A stretch of DNA of 64,000 nucleotides from Verrucosispora sp. WMMD573 (GCF_027497175.1 NZ_CP114901.1:5456001-5520000), one strand, 5' to 3'. Counted from the stretch's first letter, positions 17,933 through 26,511 are shown. Numbers and translations are program-made. Notes: generated by a model from the sequence alone, not told the origin.

Positions 17933-19647
17933 CGGTCCACCTCCGGGCGGACCGCGGTCAGGTCCACGGCGTACCCCTGCGGCGGCAGGGGTCGCACCTC
18001 GTCGACCAGGTCCGGTTGCCTCGGAGCGGTGACCGGCGCCCGGTGCAGGATCGGCACCACCGCCACGTCGGCGAGCGCGCGCTCCGCCGCCGCCTGCCAG
18101 GTGGCTTCGGCCTGCCACGGCTCCGCCACGTCGAGCGCCCGCTCGATGAGGGCGTCCACCTCCGGCGAGGAGTAGCCGCCGTGGTTGGCACCGCCGGGCA
18201 CCGGGGTCGCCTGCAGCATTGCCTGCACGAAGACCCGCCCGTTGTGCTCCAACCAGTCCGGCACGCGGGACGCCACCGCGAGTTGCCACCCGCCGGCTGC
18301 GGCGGGTCGGCGCAGCGCCTCGGCGTACGCGGCGTCGGAAAGCCCCACCGGTCGGGTCGGCAGGCCGGCCCGGATGAGGCTCGTGGTGCAGGCGTGCGCC
18401 ACCTCGGGCCCGAGGCCGGAGTGGGGGTGGATCAGGATCAGGGGTGGGCCGTCGGCGCGGCGTGCCGAGGCCAGCAGGTCGCGGGCCCGCGCCGGGTCAC
18501 CGGCGCCGTCCGGTGTCGGGTACGGGTCGGTCGTGCCGTGACCCACGTTGCCCGGCGGGATCAGCGAGCCGGCCACCCGCACCGGCACGCCGGGCCGGTG
18601 GCGCCGGTACAGGGCCGCCACCGCGGCCTTGTCCACGGCGAGCGCCGCCGCCTGCCGTACCCGGGGGTCGGCCCAGATCGGGTCGAGCAGGTTGAGCACG
18701 AGGTACGGGTCGAGCACCCAGCCGAGCACGCCGTCACCGTCGACCGGCTCGGCGGCCGGCAGCCCGCCGACGGCAGGCGCGCCGGACACCTCCGCCCCCT
18801 CGCCGGCCGGCCCGACGTCGGCCCGGCCGGTGCCGTCGCTCAGGCGCAGCTCCACCCGGTCGGCCTCGGCCCGCCGGTACGGATCGGCGGCCGGCTCCCA
18901 GGCCGGGTTGCGGACCAGTTCGAGCCACTGGCCGGGCCGGTGTCGCCGGACCCGGTACGGGCCGTTGGCGCACAGCTGAGCGGCGGCCTCGGGACTGCCC
19001 GGGATGAACGCGTCGTGCTCGACGGGCACCGCGGACGCGGCGGGCAGGGCGAGCATCTGCACGAAGTCCAGCGCCGGCCGGGCGAGTTCGATGACGAGCG
19101 TGTCGTCGTCGAGCGCGAGGACGCCGGGGATCTCGTGCCCGTTCTGGTACGCGGCAAGCGTCGAGGCGTCCCCGGCCTGGTGGGCGGCCTCCGCCGCCCA
19201 CTCGGTGGCGAAGGTGGCCAGGCCGCGCACCGTGCTCGCGAAGTAGGCCAGGGACGGCGAGGGCCGCACCGGGTTGCACATCCGCTTGAAGCCCCGGACC
19301 ACGTCGTGCGCGGTGACCCGACGCCGGTCCGGGGTGTCCCAGCGGACGTCGGGTCGCAGGTGGAACACGTAACTGCGGTGACTGGCACCGAGCCCGGCGT
19401 TCCACGTCGAGGGGACCTCCAGTGCGAGGTCGGGCACGGGGGCGACGGCCTGCCAGTCCCGTACGTCCCGGGCGACCTGCCAGGTGACCAGCTGCCGGGT
19501 GTGCAGCCGAACGAACGGGGCCGCCGACACCGGGGCGCAGCTGGGGTCGAACGCGGTGGCGCCGGTGGGGACGACCACCCGCAGCACACCGCCACGGCGG
19601 TGTGGCCCGATGTTCGTCGGCTCCGGCCGGTAGGGGGCGACGGTCAT
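17929..19647 (-). CDS. Family-5 solute-binding-protein-like, no signal peptide (paralogue 3)
   Basis: A protein of 572 residues from ATG 19647 (MTVAPYRPEPTNIGPHRRGG). Family motifs are VVVPTGATAFDPSCAPVSAA, VTAHDVVRGFKRMCNPV, GPYRVRRHRPGQWLELVRNP and YLVLNLLDPIW. The N-terminus lacks any hydrophobic export signal. It overlaps the stop of the class V PLP enzyme gene (ATGA) and itself is overlapped by the DUF885 start, so all three are translationally linked. It is the most divergent of the three copies by eye, for example having FDPS where the others have LDPA. Ligand unknown. Confidence 0.82.
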   Translation of the reverse strand: MTVAPYRPEPTNIGPHRRGGVLRVVVPTGATAFDPSCAPVSAAPFVRLHTRQLVTWQVARDVRDWQAVAPVPDLALEVPSTWNAGLGASHRSYVFHLRPDVRWDTPDRRRVTAHDVVRGFKRMCNPVRPSPSLAYFASTVRGLATFATEWAAEAAHQAGDASTLAAYQNGHEIPGVLALDDDTLVIELARPALDFVQMLALPAASAVPVEHDAFIPGSPEAAAQLCANGPYRVRRHRPGQWLELVRNPAWEPAADPYRRAEADRVELRLSDGTGRADVGPAGEGAEVSGAPAVGGLPAAEPVDGDGVLGWVLDPYLVLNLLDPIWADPRVRQAAALAVDKAAVAALYRRHRPGVPVRVAGSLIPPGNVGHGTTDPYPTPDGAGDPARARDLLASARRADGPPLILIHPHSGLGPEVAHACTTSLIRAGLPTRPVGLSDAAYAEALRRPAAAGGWQLAVASRVPDWLEHNGRVFVQAMLQATPVPGGANHGGYSSPEVDALIERALDVAEPWQAEATWQAAAERALADVAVVPILHRAPVTAPRQPDLVDEVRPLPPQGYAVDLTAVRPEVDR

Positions 19648-20981
19648 GACAGCTCCCGCACCAGGTCCGCGATCGCGTCGACGGCGACGTCGACCTCCTC
19701 GGTGGTGTTGTAGAGGTGGGTGCAGATCCGGGCGGCGTAGTGCTGGTGCGGCGAGCCGGCGATGTCGAACTCGGTCCACCGGATCCAGATCCGGTGTCGG
19801 CTCTCCAACTCGTCGACGAGGCGGGCGACCTTGGTGATGTTCCAGCCGTCGGCCGGGTCGGGGAACGGGTTGAAGGCCACCACCGGCGCGGTCAGCCGGG
19901 CGTCGGTCACCGGGGAGTACAGGGATTCGACGCCGAACCGCTCGGCGATGCGCGCGCGGGTGTGGTCGCCGAGCGCCACCGCGTGCCGTTCGATCCGGTC
20001 CCGGCCGATTCGGTCCCACAGCTCGCACGCCTTGGCCAGCGCGGCGCCCCGGGCGATGCTGGCGCTGCCAGCGCTCTGCAGGTAGTCGCCCATGTTGTAG
20101 CTCTCCACCCGGGTGGTCGTGCGCGGCGGCGGGCCGCCCATCATCGGGTACCAGGTGGAGATGATCGGCCAGAACGTCGGCAGCGGGAGCGGGTTGTGTT
20201 CGGGGTGAATCTTGTTGCGGACATAGAGCAGCCCGGTGCCGAGCGGCCCGCACTGGAACTTCGAACCGGAGCAGGTGACGAAGTCGGGGCCGAGCGCCCG
20301 CAGGTCGGTGTCGAACATTCCGGGTAGCAGCGCGCCGTCGACCACGGTGGTCAGGCCGTGCCGCTGGGCCAGGTCGCAGAGCTGGCGCATGGGCATCCGG
20401 GTGCCGGTGAAGAGGGTGATCGCCGCGAACGCCAGCACCTTCGTCCGCGGGGTGATCGCCCGGGCGAACATGTCGACGATCTCCTCGGCGGTGACGTCCG
20501 GACCCACCGGCGGGGTAAGCACGGTGAGGGTGATCCGGTGCCGGTTGCGTAGCAGGTTGAAGTTGGACAGCACCGAGTAGCACTCGTGGCTGGTGGTGAT
20601 GACCTCGTCGCCCTCGTGCAGGTCGAGCCCGTTGATGACCCGGGCCACCCCCTCGGTGGCGTTGTGGCAGATCACCATCTCGTCCTGGTCGACGCCGAAC
20701 GCCCGGCCGATCGCGGCGCGGTGCTCGGGGTACATGCCGGGCGGGTAGACATTGCGTAGTCCGCCGTTCCACTCCCGCGTCACCCGGTCGTTGACCTCCA
20801 GCACCTCGTACGGCATCACGCCGATGGTGCCGGTGTTGAGGTGGACGGCGTCGGGCTCCATCGCGAACAGCGACCGCAGCTCCGGGAAGGAGGCGGTGCG
20901 CAGGCGGTCGGCCGGGGTGGACGGCCCGGCGGTGCGGGAGGCCGTCGTGGTCGCAGGTTCGTCGGTAACGCTGATGCGCAT
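19644..20981 (-). CDS. Class V PLP-dependent enzyme (isopenicillin N epimerase-like)
   Basis: Started at ATG 20981, which has a GGAGGGA ribosome-binding site; the longer reading to 21008 would bury it. 445 residues. It has VHLNTGTIGVMPYEVLEV, ICHNATEGVARVINGLDL, VVDGALLPGMFDTDL and TCSGSKFQCGPLGTGLLY, whose Lys should bind PLP. This is the class V aminotransferase fold; members include isopenicillin N epimerases, cysteine desulfurase-like lyases and amino-acid racemases, so the reaction is open. It is the first gene of the tight operon 20981 to 13226. A conserved-looking upstream motif lies at 21025-21039. Confidence 0.85.
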   Translation of the reverse strand: MRISVTDEPATTTASRTAGPSTPADRLRTASFPELRSLFAMEPDAVHLNTGTIGVMPYEVLEVNDRVTREWNGGLRNVYPPGMYPEHRAAIGRAFGVDQDEMVICHNATEGVARVINGLDLHEGDEVITTSHECYSVLSNFNLLRNRHRITLTVLTPPVGPDVTAEEIVDMFARAITPRTKVLAFAAITLFTGTRMPMRQLCDLAQRHGLTTVVDGALLPGMFDTDLRALGPDFVTCSGSKFQCGPLGTGLLYVRNKIHPEHNPLPLPTFWPIISTWYPMMGGPPPRTTTRVESYNMGDYLQSAGSASIARGAALAKACELWDRIGRDRIERHAVALGDHTRARIAERFGVESLYSPVTDARLTAPVVAFNPFPDPADGWNITKVARLVDELESRHRIWIRWTEFDIAGSPHQHYAARICTHLYNTTEEVDVAVDAIADLVRELS

Positions 20982-21024
20982 GGCGTCCCTCCTGTCAGGA
21001 GCTGGCACCCGCCAGCGAATTTAC

Positions 21025-21039
21025 CATATGATTCTCAAG
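21025..21039 (-). promoter_or_regulatory. CTTGAGAATCATATG motif upstream of PLP/SBP operon
   Basis: An AT-rich island in very GC-rich sequence, about 45 bases before the start codon at 20981. Read toward the gene it is CTTGAGAATCATATG followed by GTAAAT. Almost the same sequence recurs at 53419-53434 and 61856-61871 in this window, which suggests a shared regulator or promoter element. Confidence 0.5.
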
Positions 21040-21329
21040 TGAATGGCTGTCCTGCTGTCCGCCCCGATCGACCGCGTGCGGGCCTTCCCGGCGCCTCGCC
21101 CCCGCAGAGCAGGGAGAAGTGATGATCGCGTGTCACACCGGTGGTTGGCCGGTGGCCGAAGCACCGCGACGGATGGAGCCCGCCTCGGTGCCCGGCTGCT
21201 CGTGCACTTGCTCCGGCCGTTGCCGGACAGGATCGGCCGCGGCCGACGACCGGGGCGGCGGTGGCCGCGACCACCGGCAGGAACAGTTCGACGCCCGCGA
21301 CCGGGTGCCCTGACGTCGCGCCGGCCGGA

Positions 21330-21358
21330 GTGGGGGCGGCCGGGACCGCCGCCCCCAC
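21330..21358 (-). terminator. Intrinsic terminator-like hairpin
   Basis: GTGGGGGCGGC pairs perfectly with GCCGCCCCCAC around a seven-base loop, giving an 11-bp GC stem. It begins eight bases past the stop of the beta-propeller-like gene at 21367. There is no clear U-tract, which is common for actinomycete terminators. Confidence 0.65.
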
Positions 21359-21366
21359 CGGACCGG

Positions 21367-22020
21367 TCAACCGCCGAGCACGTCCGACAGCCGTACCGCC
21401 TTGAACCGCCGGTCGGCGAAGTCGCAGTACCAGATCACCGCGCCGTCCCAGGCCAACCCGGTCGGGTGCCCCGGCACCCGCACCGTGGACCGCAACTGCC
21501 CCGACTCCGCATCGACCGCGTGCAGCAGGCCGTCCTCGAACTCGGCGTAGAGCACGTGGCCGTCGGCGTAGGTGAGCCCCGAGGGTGCTCCCGTTACCGG
21601 GTACTCGCGCTGCACCGTCATGGTCTCGAAGTCGCGCAGCTGGATCACCGCAGGGGCGCGCAGGCAGAGCCACACCCCCTCCGGCCCCGTCTCCATGCCG
21701 GTCACCCGGCCGTTGGAGGGACGCACCGGCTTCGAGCCGACGGTCTCGCCGCTGGCCGGGTCGATCAGCAGGATCCGCTTCGGCCGGCCACCGATCTGGC
21801 ACAGCGTCCCGTCCGCGTACCCCAGATCGGCCCGCACGTCGGGGTACGCGAAGGACCGGCGCACCGTGCCGTCCGCCGGGTCGATCGCAAAGATCCGCGC
21901 GGCGTCCTGATCGGAGTGCCAGAGCCAGGCACCGTCCCAGGTCAGGCCGCACATGTAACCGGCCGGGCCGGGTAGGCTGCGCACCACCTCGACGGGCGGT
22001 ACGGTCATCGAGCCGCTCAC
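21367..22020 (-). CDS. Small beta-propeller-like protein A
   Basis: A protein of 217 residues; GTG 22020 is chosen because GGGAG lies nine bases before it, while the internal ATG at 22008 lacks one. Repeated WDG...LW, GLTYADGHVLYAEF and HPTGLAWDGAVIWYCDF units mark a beta-propeller/SMP-30/glutamine-cyclotransferase-like fold built from about 40-residue blades. It is too short for a complete six-bladed propeller, so it may dimerise or be a compact variant. It has no signal peptide. It is a paralogue of the protein at 27804-28445: the first 24 residues align without gaps from the ATG to CGLTW, and the C-termini share IWYCDF. It closes the sulfur operon 64 bases after the S-methyltransferase gene. 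Function unknown. Confidence 0.7.
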   Translation of the reverse strand: MSGSMTVPPVEVVRSLPGPAGYMCGLTWDGAWLWHSDQDAARIFAIDPADGTVRRSFAYPDVRADLGYADGTLCQIGGRPKRILLIDPASGETVGSKPVRPSNGRVTGMETGPEGVWLCLRAPAVIQLRDFETMTVQREYPVTGAPSGLTYADGHVLYAEFEDGLLHAVDAESGQLRSTVRVPGHPTGLAWDGAVIWYCDFADRRFKAVRLSDVLGG

Positions 22021-22083
22021 CGTCTCGTTCTCCCTTCGTTGACTGGCCCGACCCGCCACGGGCCGGCGGCCCCGCTGGCGGCG

Positions 22084-22986
22084 TCAGTCGACGGCCACCA
22101 CCGGGGTGTCGACCCGGGCCGCCAGGGCTGCGATGTGCTCCGGCGACGCGCCGCAGCACCCCCCGACCACGCTGAGGCGATAGTCCACCGCCCAGCGGGC
22201 GACCAGGTCGCCGAACTCCCCCGGGTCGAGCAGCGGTTGCGGCGCCGGCGTTCCGGCGCGACGGTCCTCAAGGTTCGGGTAGGCCCCGATCGGGCCGTCG
22301 TCGGCGTCCCGGAGCGCCCGCAGGCACCGCTCGGTCGCCGCCGGGCCGGTGCAGTTCACCAGCACCACCTCGGCCCCGGCGGCGCGCACCGCGTGGGCGG
22401 CGTCCACCAGGGACTCTCCGGACAGGAGGCGAGCCTGCTCGTCGCAGACGAGGCCGACCCAGGCCCGGGCGTCGACCTCCCGCACCTGCTGCACGGCGAT
22501 CCGCGCCTCGCGGACGGTGTTCATGGTCTCCACCACCACCAGTTCCACCCCGGCCCGGACCAGCTCCACGGCGAGCCAACGGTGCTCGTCGCGCAGCTCG
22601 TCGTCGGTCGGCACCAGATCCGGCCGGTAGCAGTCCTCCACCGGAGCCATCGAGGCGGCGATCCGGGCGCCAGGTGCGCCGGCCGCGTTGCGGGCCGCGA
22701 GCGCGACGCCGACCGCGGCGTGCACCATCCAGCCGAGCCCGGCGTCCGTCAGACCGGCGCGGCGCAGCGCTCGCAGGTTGCAGCGCAGGGTGTTCGCGGT
22801 GAGCACCTGCGCCCCGGCGACCAGGAACCGCTCGTGGACCTCCCGCAGCACACGCCGCCGGCCGTCCGTCAACAACGCCGCGGTGCCCCACCACGGCGCC
22901 TCGTACGCCAGCCCGGCGCGCTGCAACTCGGTGGCGAGCCCTCCGTCGAGCAGCACCGGGGCGCCGCCGGTGGTGAATGTGGACAT
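22084..22986 (-). CDS. Homocysteine S-methyltransferase family protein
   Basis: A protein of 300 residues from ATG 22986 with a GAAGGAGGAG ribosome-binding site. It starts VLLDGGLATELQRAGL, the standard entry to this TIM-barrel family. The zinc cysteines are visible in VNCTGPAATERCL and VVGGCCGASPEHIAALA. Such enzymes move a methyl group from S-methylmethionine, SAM or betaine to the thiol of homocysteine or a similar thiol. Beside a cystathionine lyase-like enzyme and a cysteine desulfurase it may recycle homocysteine or methylate a pathway thiol; both are inference. It lies 38 bases after the lyase gene on the same strand. Confidence 0.86.
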   Translation of the reverse strand: MSTFTTGGAPVLLDGGLATELQRAGLAYEAPWWGTAALLTDGRRRVLREVHERFLVAGAQVLTANTLRCNLRALRRAGLTDAGLGWMVHAAVGVALAARNAAGAPGARIAASMAPVEDCYRPDLVPTDDELRDEHRWLAVELVRAGVELVVVETMNTVREARIAVQQVREVDARAWVGLVCDEQARLLSGESLVDAAHAVRAAGAEVVLVNCTGPAATERCLRALRDADDGPIGAYPNLEDRRAGTPAPQPLLDPGEFGDLVARWAVDYRLSVVGGCCGASPEHIAALAARVDTPVVAVD

Positions 22987-23024
22987 GTCTCCTCCTTCGC
23001 GGGGCGGGGATGCCGTGCAGCGGG

Positions 23025-24164
23025 TCAGGCGCCGTCGCGCAGCGCGGTGACCAGGTCCTCGACGAGGTCGGCCGGATCCTCGATGCCGGGCGAGATGCGG
23101 ATCAGCCGGTCGGTCAGGCCGAGACGCCGACGCACCTCGGGCGGTACCGGTCGGTGGGTCATCAGCGCCGGGCACTCGATCAGGGAGCGGACCCCGCCGA
23201 GGCTGACCGCGGCGGTGAACAGCCGTACCCGGTCGAGCAGCTTGGCCGGGTCGCCCCGGTACTCGAAAGTGGCAAGCGCGCCGGGCGCGGCCATCTGCCG
23301 GGCCGCTACCGCGTGCTGCGGATGTGCGGGCAACCCCGGATAGGTGACCCGGGCGACGCTCGGTTCGGCCAGCAGCGCGGCCACCACCGCCCGGGTGTTC
23401 GCCACCTGGCGGTCGGTTCGCAACGACAGCGTTTTCAGTCCCCGGTGGGTCAGATAGCAGTCGAATCCACCGGGGGCGTTCCCGGCCATCGTGCGGTACG
23501 CCAGGAACCTACGGTGCAGTTCCTCGTCCTGGTAGACAAGCGCGCCCCCGAGGACGTCAAGGTGCCCGGCGACGGACTTGGTGGTGCTGTAGAGGGTGAG
23601 GTCGGCGCCGTGTGCCAGCGGTCGTTGCAGCACCGGGCCGGCGAGCGTGTTGTCCACCAGGACCAGGGCGCCGTGCCGGTGTGCGAGCCGGGACACCTCG
23701 GCGATGTCGGCCACCTTGAGCAGCGGATTGGTGGGCGTCTCCAGCCACACCGCGGCCAGCTCCGGGCCGCACCCGGTCAGCGCCCGGTCCCGCTCGGCCG
23801 GATCGGCGAAATCCACCGGCCGCACCGCCACCCCGCGCTCCCGGGCAGCGGCGAACAACTGGTGGGTGCCGCCGTACACGTCGTCCGAGACGAGCACCAA
23901 CCGGCCCGGGGGCACCACCGACAGCGCGGTCGTCGCGGCGGCCTGCCCGCTTGTGTAGACGGTGGCGTGGCGGGCGTCCTCCAGGGCCGCGAGGCACTCC
24001 TCCAGCGCCTCCCGGTTGGGCTGCTCGCCCCGGGCGTAGAAGTAGCGCGGCGGATCCTGGGCGGTGCGGTCGTAGGTGGTGCTGAGGTGGATGGGCGGCA
24101 CGACGGCGCCGGTGCCGGGCACGGGTTGCTGGCCGACGTGCACCAGTCGGGTGTCGAACCTCAT
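23025..24164 (-). CDS. Cys/Met-metabolism PLP enzyme, cystathionine/methionine gamma-lyase-like (CalE6-like)
   Basis: A protein of 379 residues from ATG 24164. It has TRLVHVGQQPVPGTGAVVPP, YTSGQAAATTALSVV, WLETPTNPLLKVADI and LYSTTKSVAGHLDVLGGAL, whose Lys binds PLP; FTAAVSLGGVRSLIECPA is the usual C-terminal block. This family cleaves or exchanges the gamma-substituent of cystathionine, methionine or homocysteine. From memory the sequence closely resembles CalE6 of the calicheamicin cluster, annotated as a cystathionine/methionine gamma-lyase; an alignment is needed to confirm. It could release H2S or methanethiol for a polysulfide group. It sits 22 bases after the cysteine desulfurase gene. 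Confidence 0.84.
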   Translation of the reverse strand: MRFDTRLVHVGQQPVPGTGAVVPPIHLSTTYDRTAQDPPRYFYARGEQPNREALEECLAALEDARHATVYTSGQAAATTALSVVPPGRLVLVSDDVYGGTHQLFAAARERGVAVRPVDFADPAERDRALTGCGPELAAVWLETPTNPLLKVADIAEVSRLAHRHGALVLVDNTLAGPVLQRPLAHGADLTLYSTTKSVAGHLDVLGGALVYQDEELHRRFLAYRTMAGNAPGGFDCYLTHRGLKTLSLRTDRQVANTRAVVAALLAEPSVARVTYPGLPAHPQHAVAARQMAAPGALATFEYRGDPAKLLDRVRLFTAAVSLGGVRSLIECPALMTHRPVPPEVRRRLGLTDRLIRISPGIEDPADLVEDLVTALRDGA

Positions 24165-24186
24165 GACGCTGCCTTCCGGGCGGTGC

Positions 24187-25464
24187 TCAGAGGAACCGGA
24201 CGTCGGGATGGTCGGTGGTCCAGGGCCCCGGTCGTACGCCGGCGAGCAACTCGCCGACGAGGTCGATCTCGGCAGGCGTGTTGTACACACCGAAGGAGAG
24301 CCGGACCGTGCCGAGCAGTCCCAGTTCGTCGAGGAAGGTGCTGGCGCAGTGCACGCCGCAGCGCACCGCCACCCCGTGCCGGTCCAGGTGCGCCCCGACG
24401 TCGTACGGGTGGATGCCCTCGACGACGAAGGAGACGATCCCGCTCGGGTCGGTGGCCGGGTCGCCGACCACCCGCACCCGGTCGGTCGCGGCGAGCACGT
24501 CGACGGCGTGCCGGACCATGGTGCGGTCGTGCCGGCGGATCGCGTCCCAGCCAAGGTCGCGCAGGTACTCCAGGGCGGCGGCCAGCCCGACCGCGCCGGC
24601 CACGTGCGGGGTGCCCGCCTCCCACCGGGCCGGCCCGTCGAGATAGCGGACCGGCTGGTCGGCCGCCACGCCCTTCACGGTGCCGCCGCCGACCTGGTAC
24701 GGGGGCAGCCCGGCGAGCAGGTCCCGGCGGCCGTGCAGCACGCCCACCCCCATCGGCCCGTACGCCTTGTGCCCGGAGAAGCAGTAGAAGTCGGCGTCCA
24801 ACTCGCGCACATCGACGCGACGGTGGGGTACGGCCTGGGCGCCGTCGATCACCACCAGCGCTCCGTCCCGGCGGGCGGCGGCCGTCATCTCCCGGACCGG
24901 GTTTACGGTGCCGAGCACGTTGGAGACGTGGCTGATCGCCACCAGGGCGGTGTCCGGGCCGAGCGCGGCGGCGAACCGGTCGGCCGCGACCCGGCCGCCG
25001 GGGCCGGCGGGCACCACCGTGAGGGTGGCACCAGTGCGGTCGCAGAGCCGACGCCAGGGCAGCAGGTTGCTGTTGTGCTCCAGGCCGGTCACCACCACCC
25101 GCCGCCCCGGCCCGGCCACTCGCCGGCCTGCGGTGTCCGCGACAAGGTTGACGGCGGCGGTGGTGCCGGCGGTGAAGAGCACCTCTTCCGGGTGGGCCGC
25201 GCCGATCGCCCGCCCGACGGTCTCACGGGCCTGCTCGTACCGCTCGGTGGACTCCAGGCCGAGGCGGTGGTAGCCGCGGCCCACGTTGCTGTTCGCCCCG
25301 GTGTAGTAGTCGGTCATCGCGTCCAGCACGATGCGCGGCTTCTGGGTGGTGGCGGCGTTGTCCAGATAGGCGACGAGGCCGCCGGCCCGGCGGGCCAGCA
25401 GGGGAAAGTCCTCCCTTACCGCCATGGGCAGCGCGTCCGGGTGGTCTCGCACCGTGTCCGTCAT
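24187..25464 (-). CDS. SufS-type cysteine desulfurase
   Basis: A protein of 425 residues from ATG 25464 with AGGAG upstream. Class V PLP fold: YLDNAATTQKPRIVLDAM, GLEHNSNLLPW, FSGHKAYGPMGVGVLHG with the PLP lysine, and the persulfide Cys in AVRCGVHCASTFLDELGL. These residues match group II (SufS/CsdA) desulfurases, which take sulfur from cysteine and pass it as a persulfide. No SufB, C, D or E gene is next to it, so it is not part of a Suf iron-sulfur operon. Its neighbours are sulfur-amino-acid enzymes, suggesting sulfur supply for a small molecule. A long leader of about 200 bases with an AT-rich dyad precedes it. Confidence 0.86.
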   Translation of the reverse strand: MTDTVRDHPDALPMAVREDFPLLARRAGGLVAYLDNAATTQKPRIVLDAMTDYYTGANSNVGRGYHRLGLESTERYEQARETVGRAIGAAHPEEVLFTAGTTAAVNLVADTAGRRVAGPGRRVVVTGLEHNSNLLPWRRLCDRTGATLTVVPAGPGGRVAADRFAAALGPDTALVAISHVSNVLGTVNPVREMTAAARRDGALVVIDGAQAVPHRRVDVRELDADFYCFSGHKAYGPMGVGVLHGRRDLLAGLPPYQVGGGTVKGVAADQPVRYLDGPARWEAGTPHVAGAVGLAAALEYLRDLGWDAIRRHDRTMVRHAVDVLAATDRVRVVGDPATDPSGIVSFVVEGIHPYDVGAHLDRHGVAVRCGVHCASTFLDELGLLGTVRLSFGVYNTPAEIDLVGELLAGVRPGPWTTDHPDVRFL

Positions 25465-25665
25465 GCCGACTCCTGTCGCTGGACGGCCGGTCGTCGGTGC
25501 CGGCTGACGTGCCGCGCGGGGTCGGCCCGGATCGCGAACGGGCGCCACGGGACGCTCGGGCGACGCAGGGGGCTGACCGGTCGTCCCGTGGGACCAGATG
25601 CTCGGGAGGTGCCACACGGACGCGGCGTACCGGACGACGACGGACCCCGACGATCGCCGAGGCTG

Positions 25666-25686
25666 GTTCAGAATAATATAGTGAAC
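25666..25686 (-). promoter_or_regulatory. AT-rich dyad GTTCA-N11-TGAAC upstream of sulfur operon
   Basis: A perfect five-base inverted repeat flanks GAATAATATAG, with a TATATT -10-like core on the minus strand. A direct repeat GAACCAG also spans the site. It lies about 200 bases before the desulfurase start and just downstream of the HxlR regulator gene, so it is a candidate operator for that regulator. Confidence 0.45.
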
Positions 25687-25712
25687 TGGTTCCGTCACCC
25701 CCTACCGCGGGC

Positions 25713-26417
25713 TCAGCGACCGGAGACCGTCTGGGCGGCCGGGGCCGCGCCGGCGTCCAGACCGAGCAGCTCGCAGCAGCGCAGCACGGCGTCGATGTCG
25801 CCCTCCAGCTTCAGCTGACCACCGACCATGGCCATCAGCGGCGTGACCCGGCCGGCACCGATCCGGACGAAGGTGGCCGCATCGGTGGTCGCCACCATCG
25901 CCGGATTCTCGGCCGCCCCCTTGGCCACCCGCGGCACGCCGTCGGCGATGTCGATCCGGAAGACCTCGCCATCGACCCGGAACTGGTAGCTCTCGTCGAT
26001 CGGAGAGATCTTGTCCAACTGGAACATCGCCTCCACCGCGAGGAATCCCCAGTGCGGCCGGACGGTGTCCTCGGCGCTCAGGTCGCCGACGAACTCCAGA
26101 CCCCAGTGGGCCAGCCCGAGCACCATCGGCCGCAACGCCTGCCCGGTCGGGGTCAGCTCGTAGGAGAGCCGGCCGCCGGTGCCCTGGACGTCGACCTGAC
26201 GCAGCACACCCGAGTCGACCAGAAACTTGAGCCGGTCGGCGAGCAGGTTCGTGCCGATGCCGGGCAGATCCGCCAGGAGCTCGCTGTAGCGCCGGGGACC
26301 CATCAGCAACTCACGGATGATCAGCAGCGTCCAGCGCTCGCCCAGCACGTCGAGCGCGGACGCGAGCCCGCAGTACTGTTGGTAGGACCGTTTGCCGGCG
26401 ACGCCAGTCTGTGCCAT
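25713..26417 (-). CDS. HxlR-type transcriptional regulator with SCP2-like ligand domain
   Basis: A protein of 234 residues from ATG 26417. Residues 1-115 are an HxlR/MarR-like winged helix: YCGLASALDVLGERWTLLII, RELLMGPRRYSELLADLPGI and LADRLKFLVDSGVL. The C-terminal half (FRIDIADGVPRVAKGAAENP, GQLKLEGDIDAVLRCCELLG) resembles an SCP2 sterol/lipid-binding domain, which would give a hydrophobic ligand sensor. Two adjacent Cys (RCC) lie near the C-terminus. It precedes the sulfur operon on the same strand and may control it or itself. Upstream lies an AT-rich stretch around TAAAATATACGAT at about 26424-26436 (minus strand). Confidence 0.82.
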   Translation of the reverse strand: MAQTGVAGKRSYQQYCGLASALDVLGERWTLLIIRELLMGPRRYSELLADLPGIGTNLLADRLKFLVDSGVLRQVDVQGTGGRLSYELTPTGQALRPMVLGLAHWGLEFVGDLSAEDTVRPHWGFLAVEAMFQLDKISPIDESYQFRVDGEVFRIDIADGVPRVAKGAAENPAMVATTDAATFVRIGAGRVTPLMAMVGGQLKLEGDIDAVLRCCELLGLDAGAAPAAQTVSGR

Positions 26418-26511
26418 GCCGCTATCGTATATTTTAGTTGGCTGTTTGCGCAGGTGGGGGCGGCACGCTTGAGGCGGGCGGCCACGCTCGACCGGCCGAT
26501 CGGACAGGTCC

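Larger units (their letters stand above)
20982..21366. other. Intergenic region with upstream motif and terminator
   Basis: 385 bases between two minus-strand genes. It holds an AT-rich motif next to the PLP-enzyme start and a strong hairpin just after the beta-propeller-like gene, both listed separately. I see no gene in the remainder. Several plus-strand frames run through it, but they have no ribosome-binding site and only continue as antisense of the neighbouring gene. Confidence 0.55.

Noticed and set aside
17812..19713. Plus-strand open frame of 633 residues
   Set aside because: Antisense of the third solute-binding-like gene; no start signal and biased composition.
21025..21039. Full Zur or Fur box
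   Set aside because: Only one half (ATGATTCTCA) matches; the other half does not form the dyad, so I list it as a generic shared motif.
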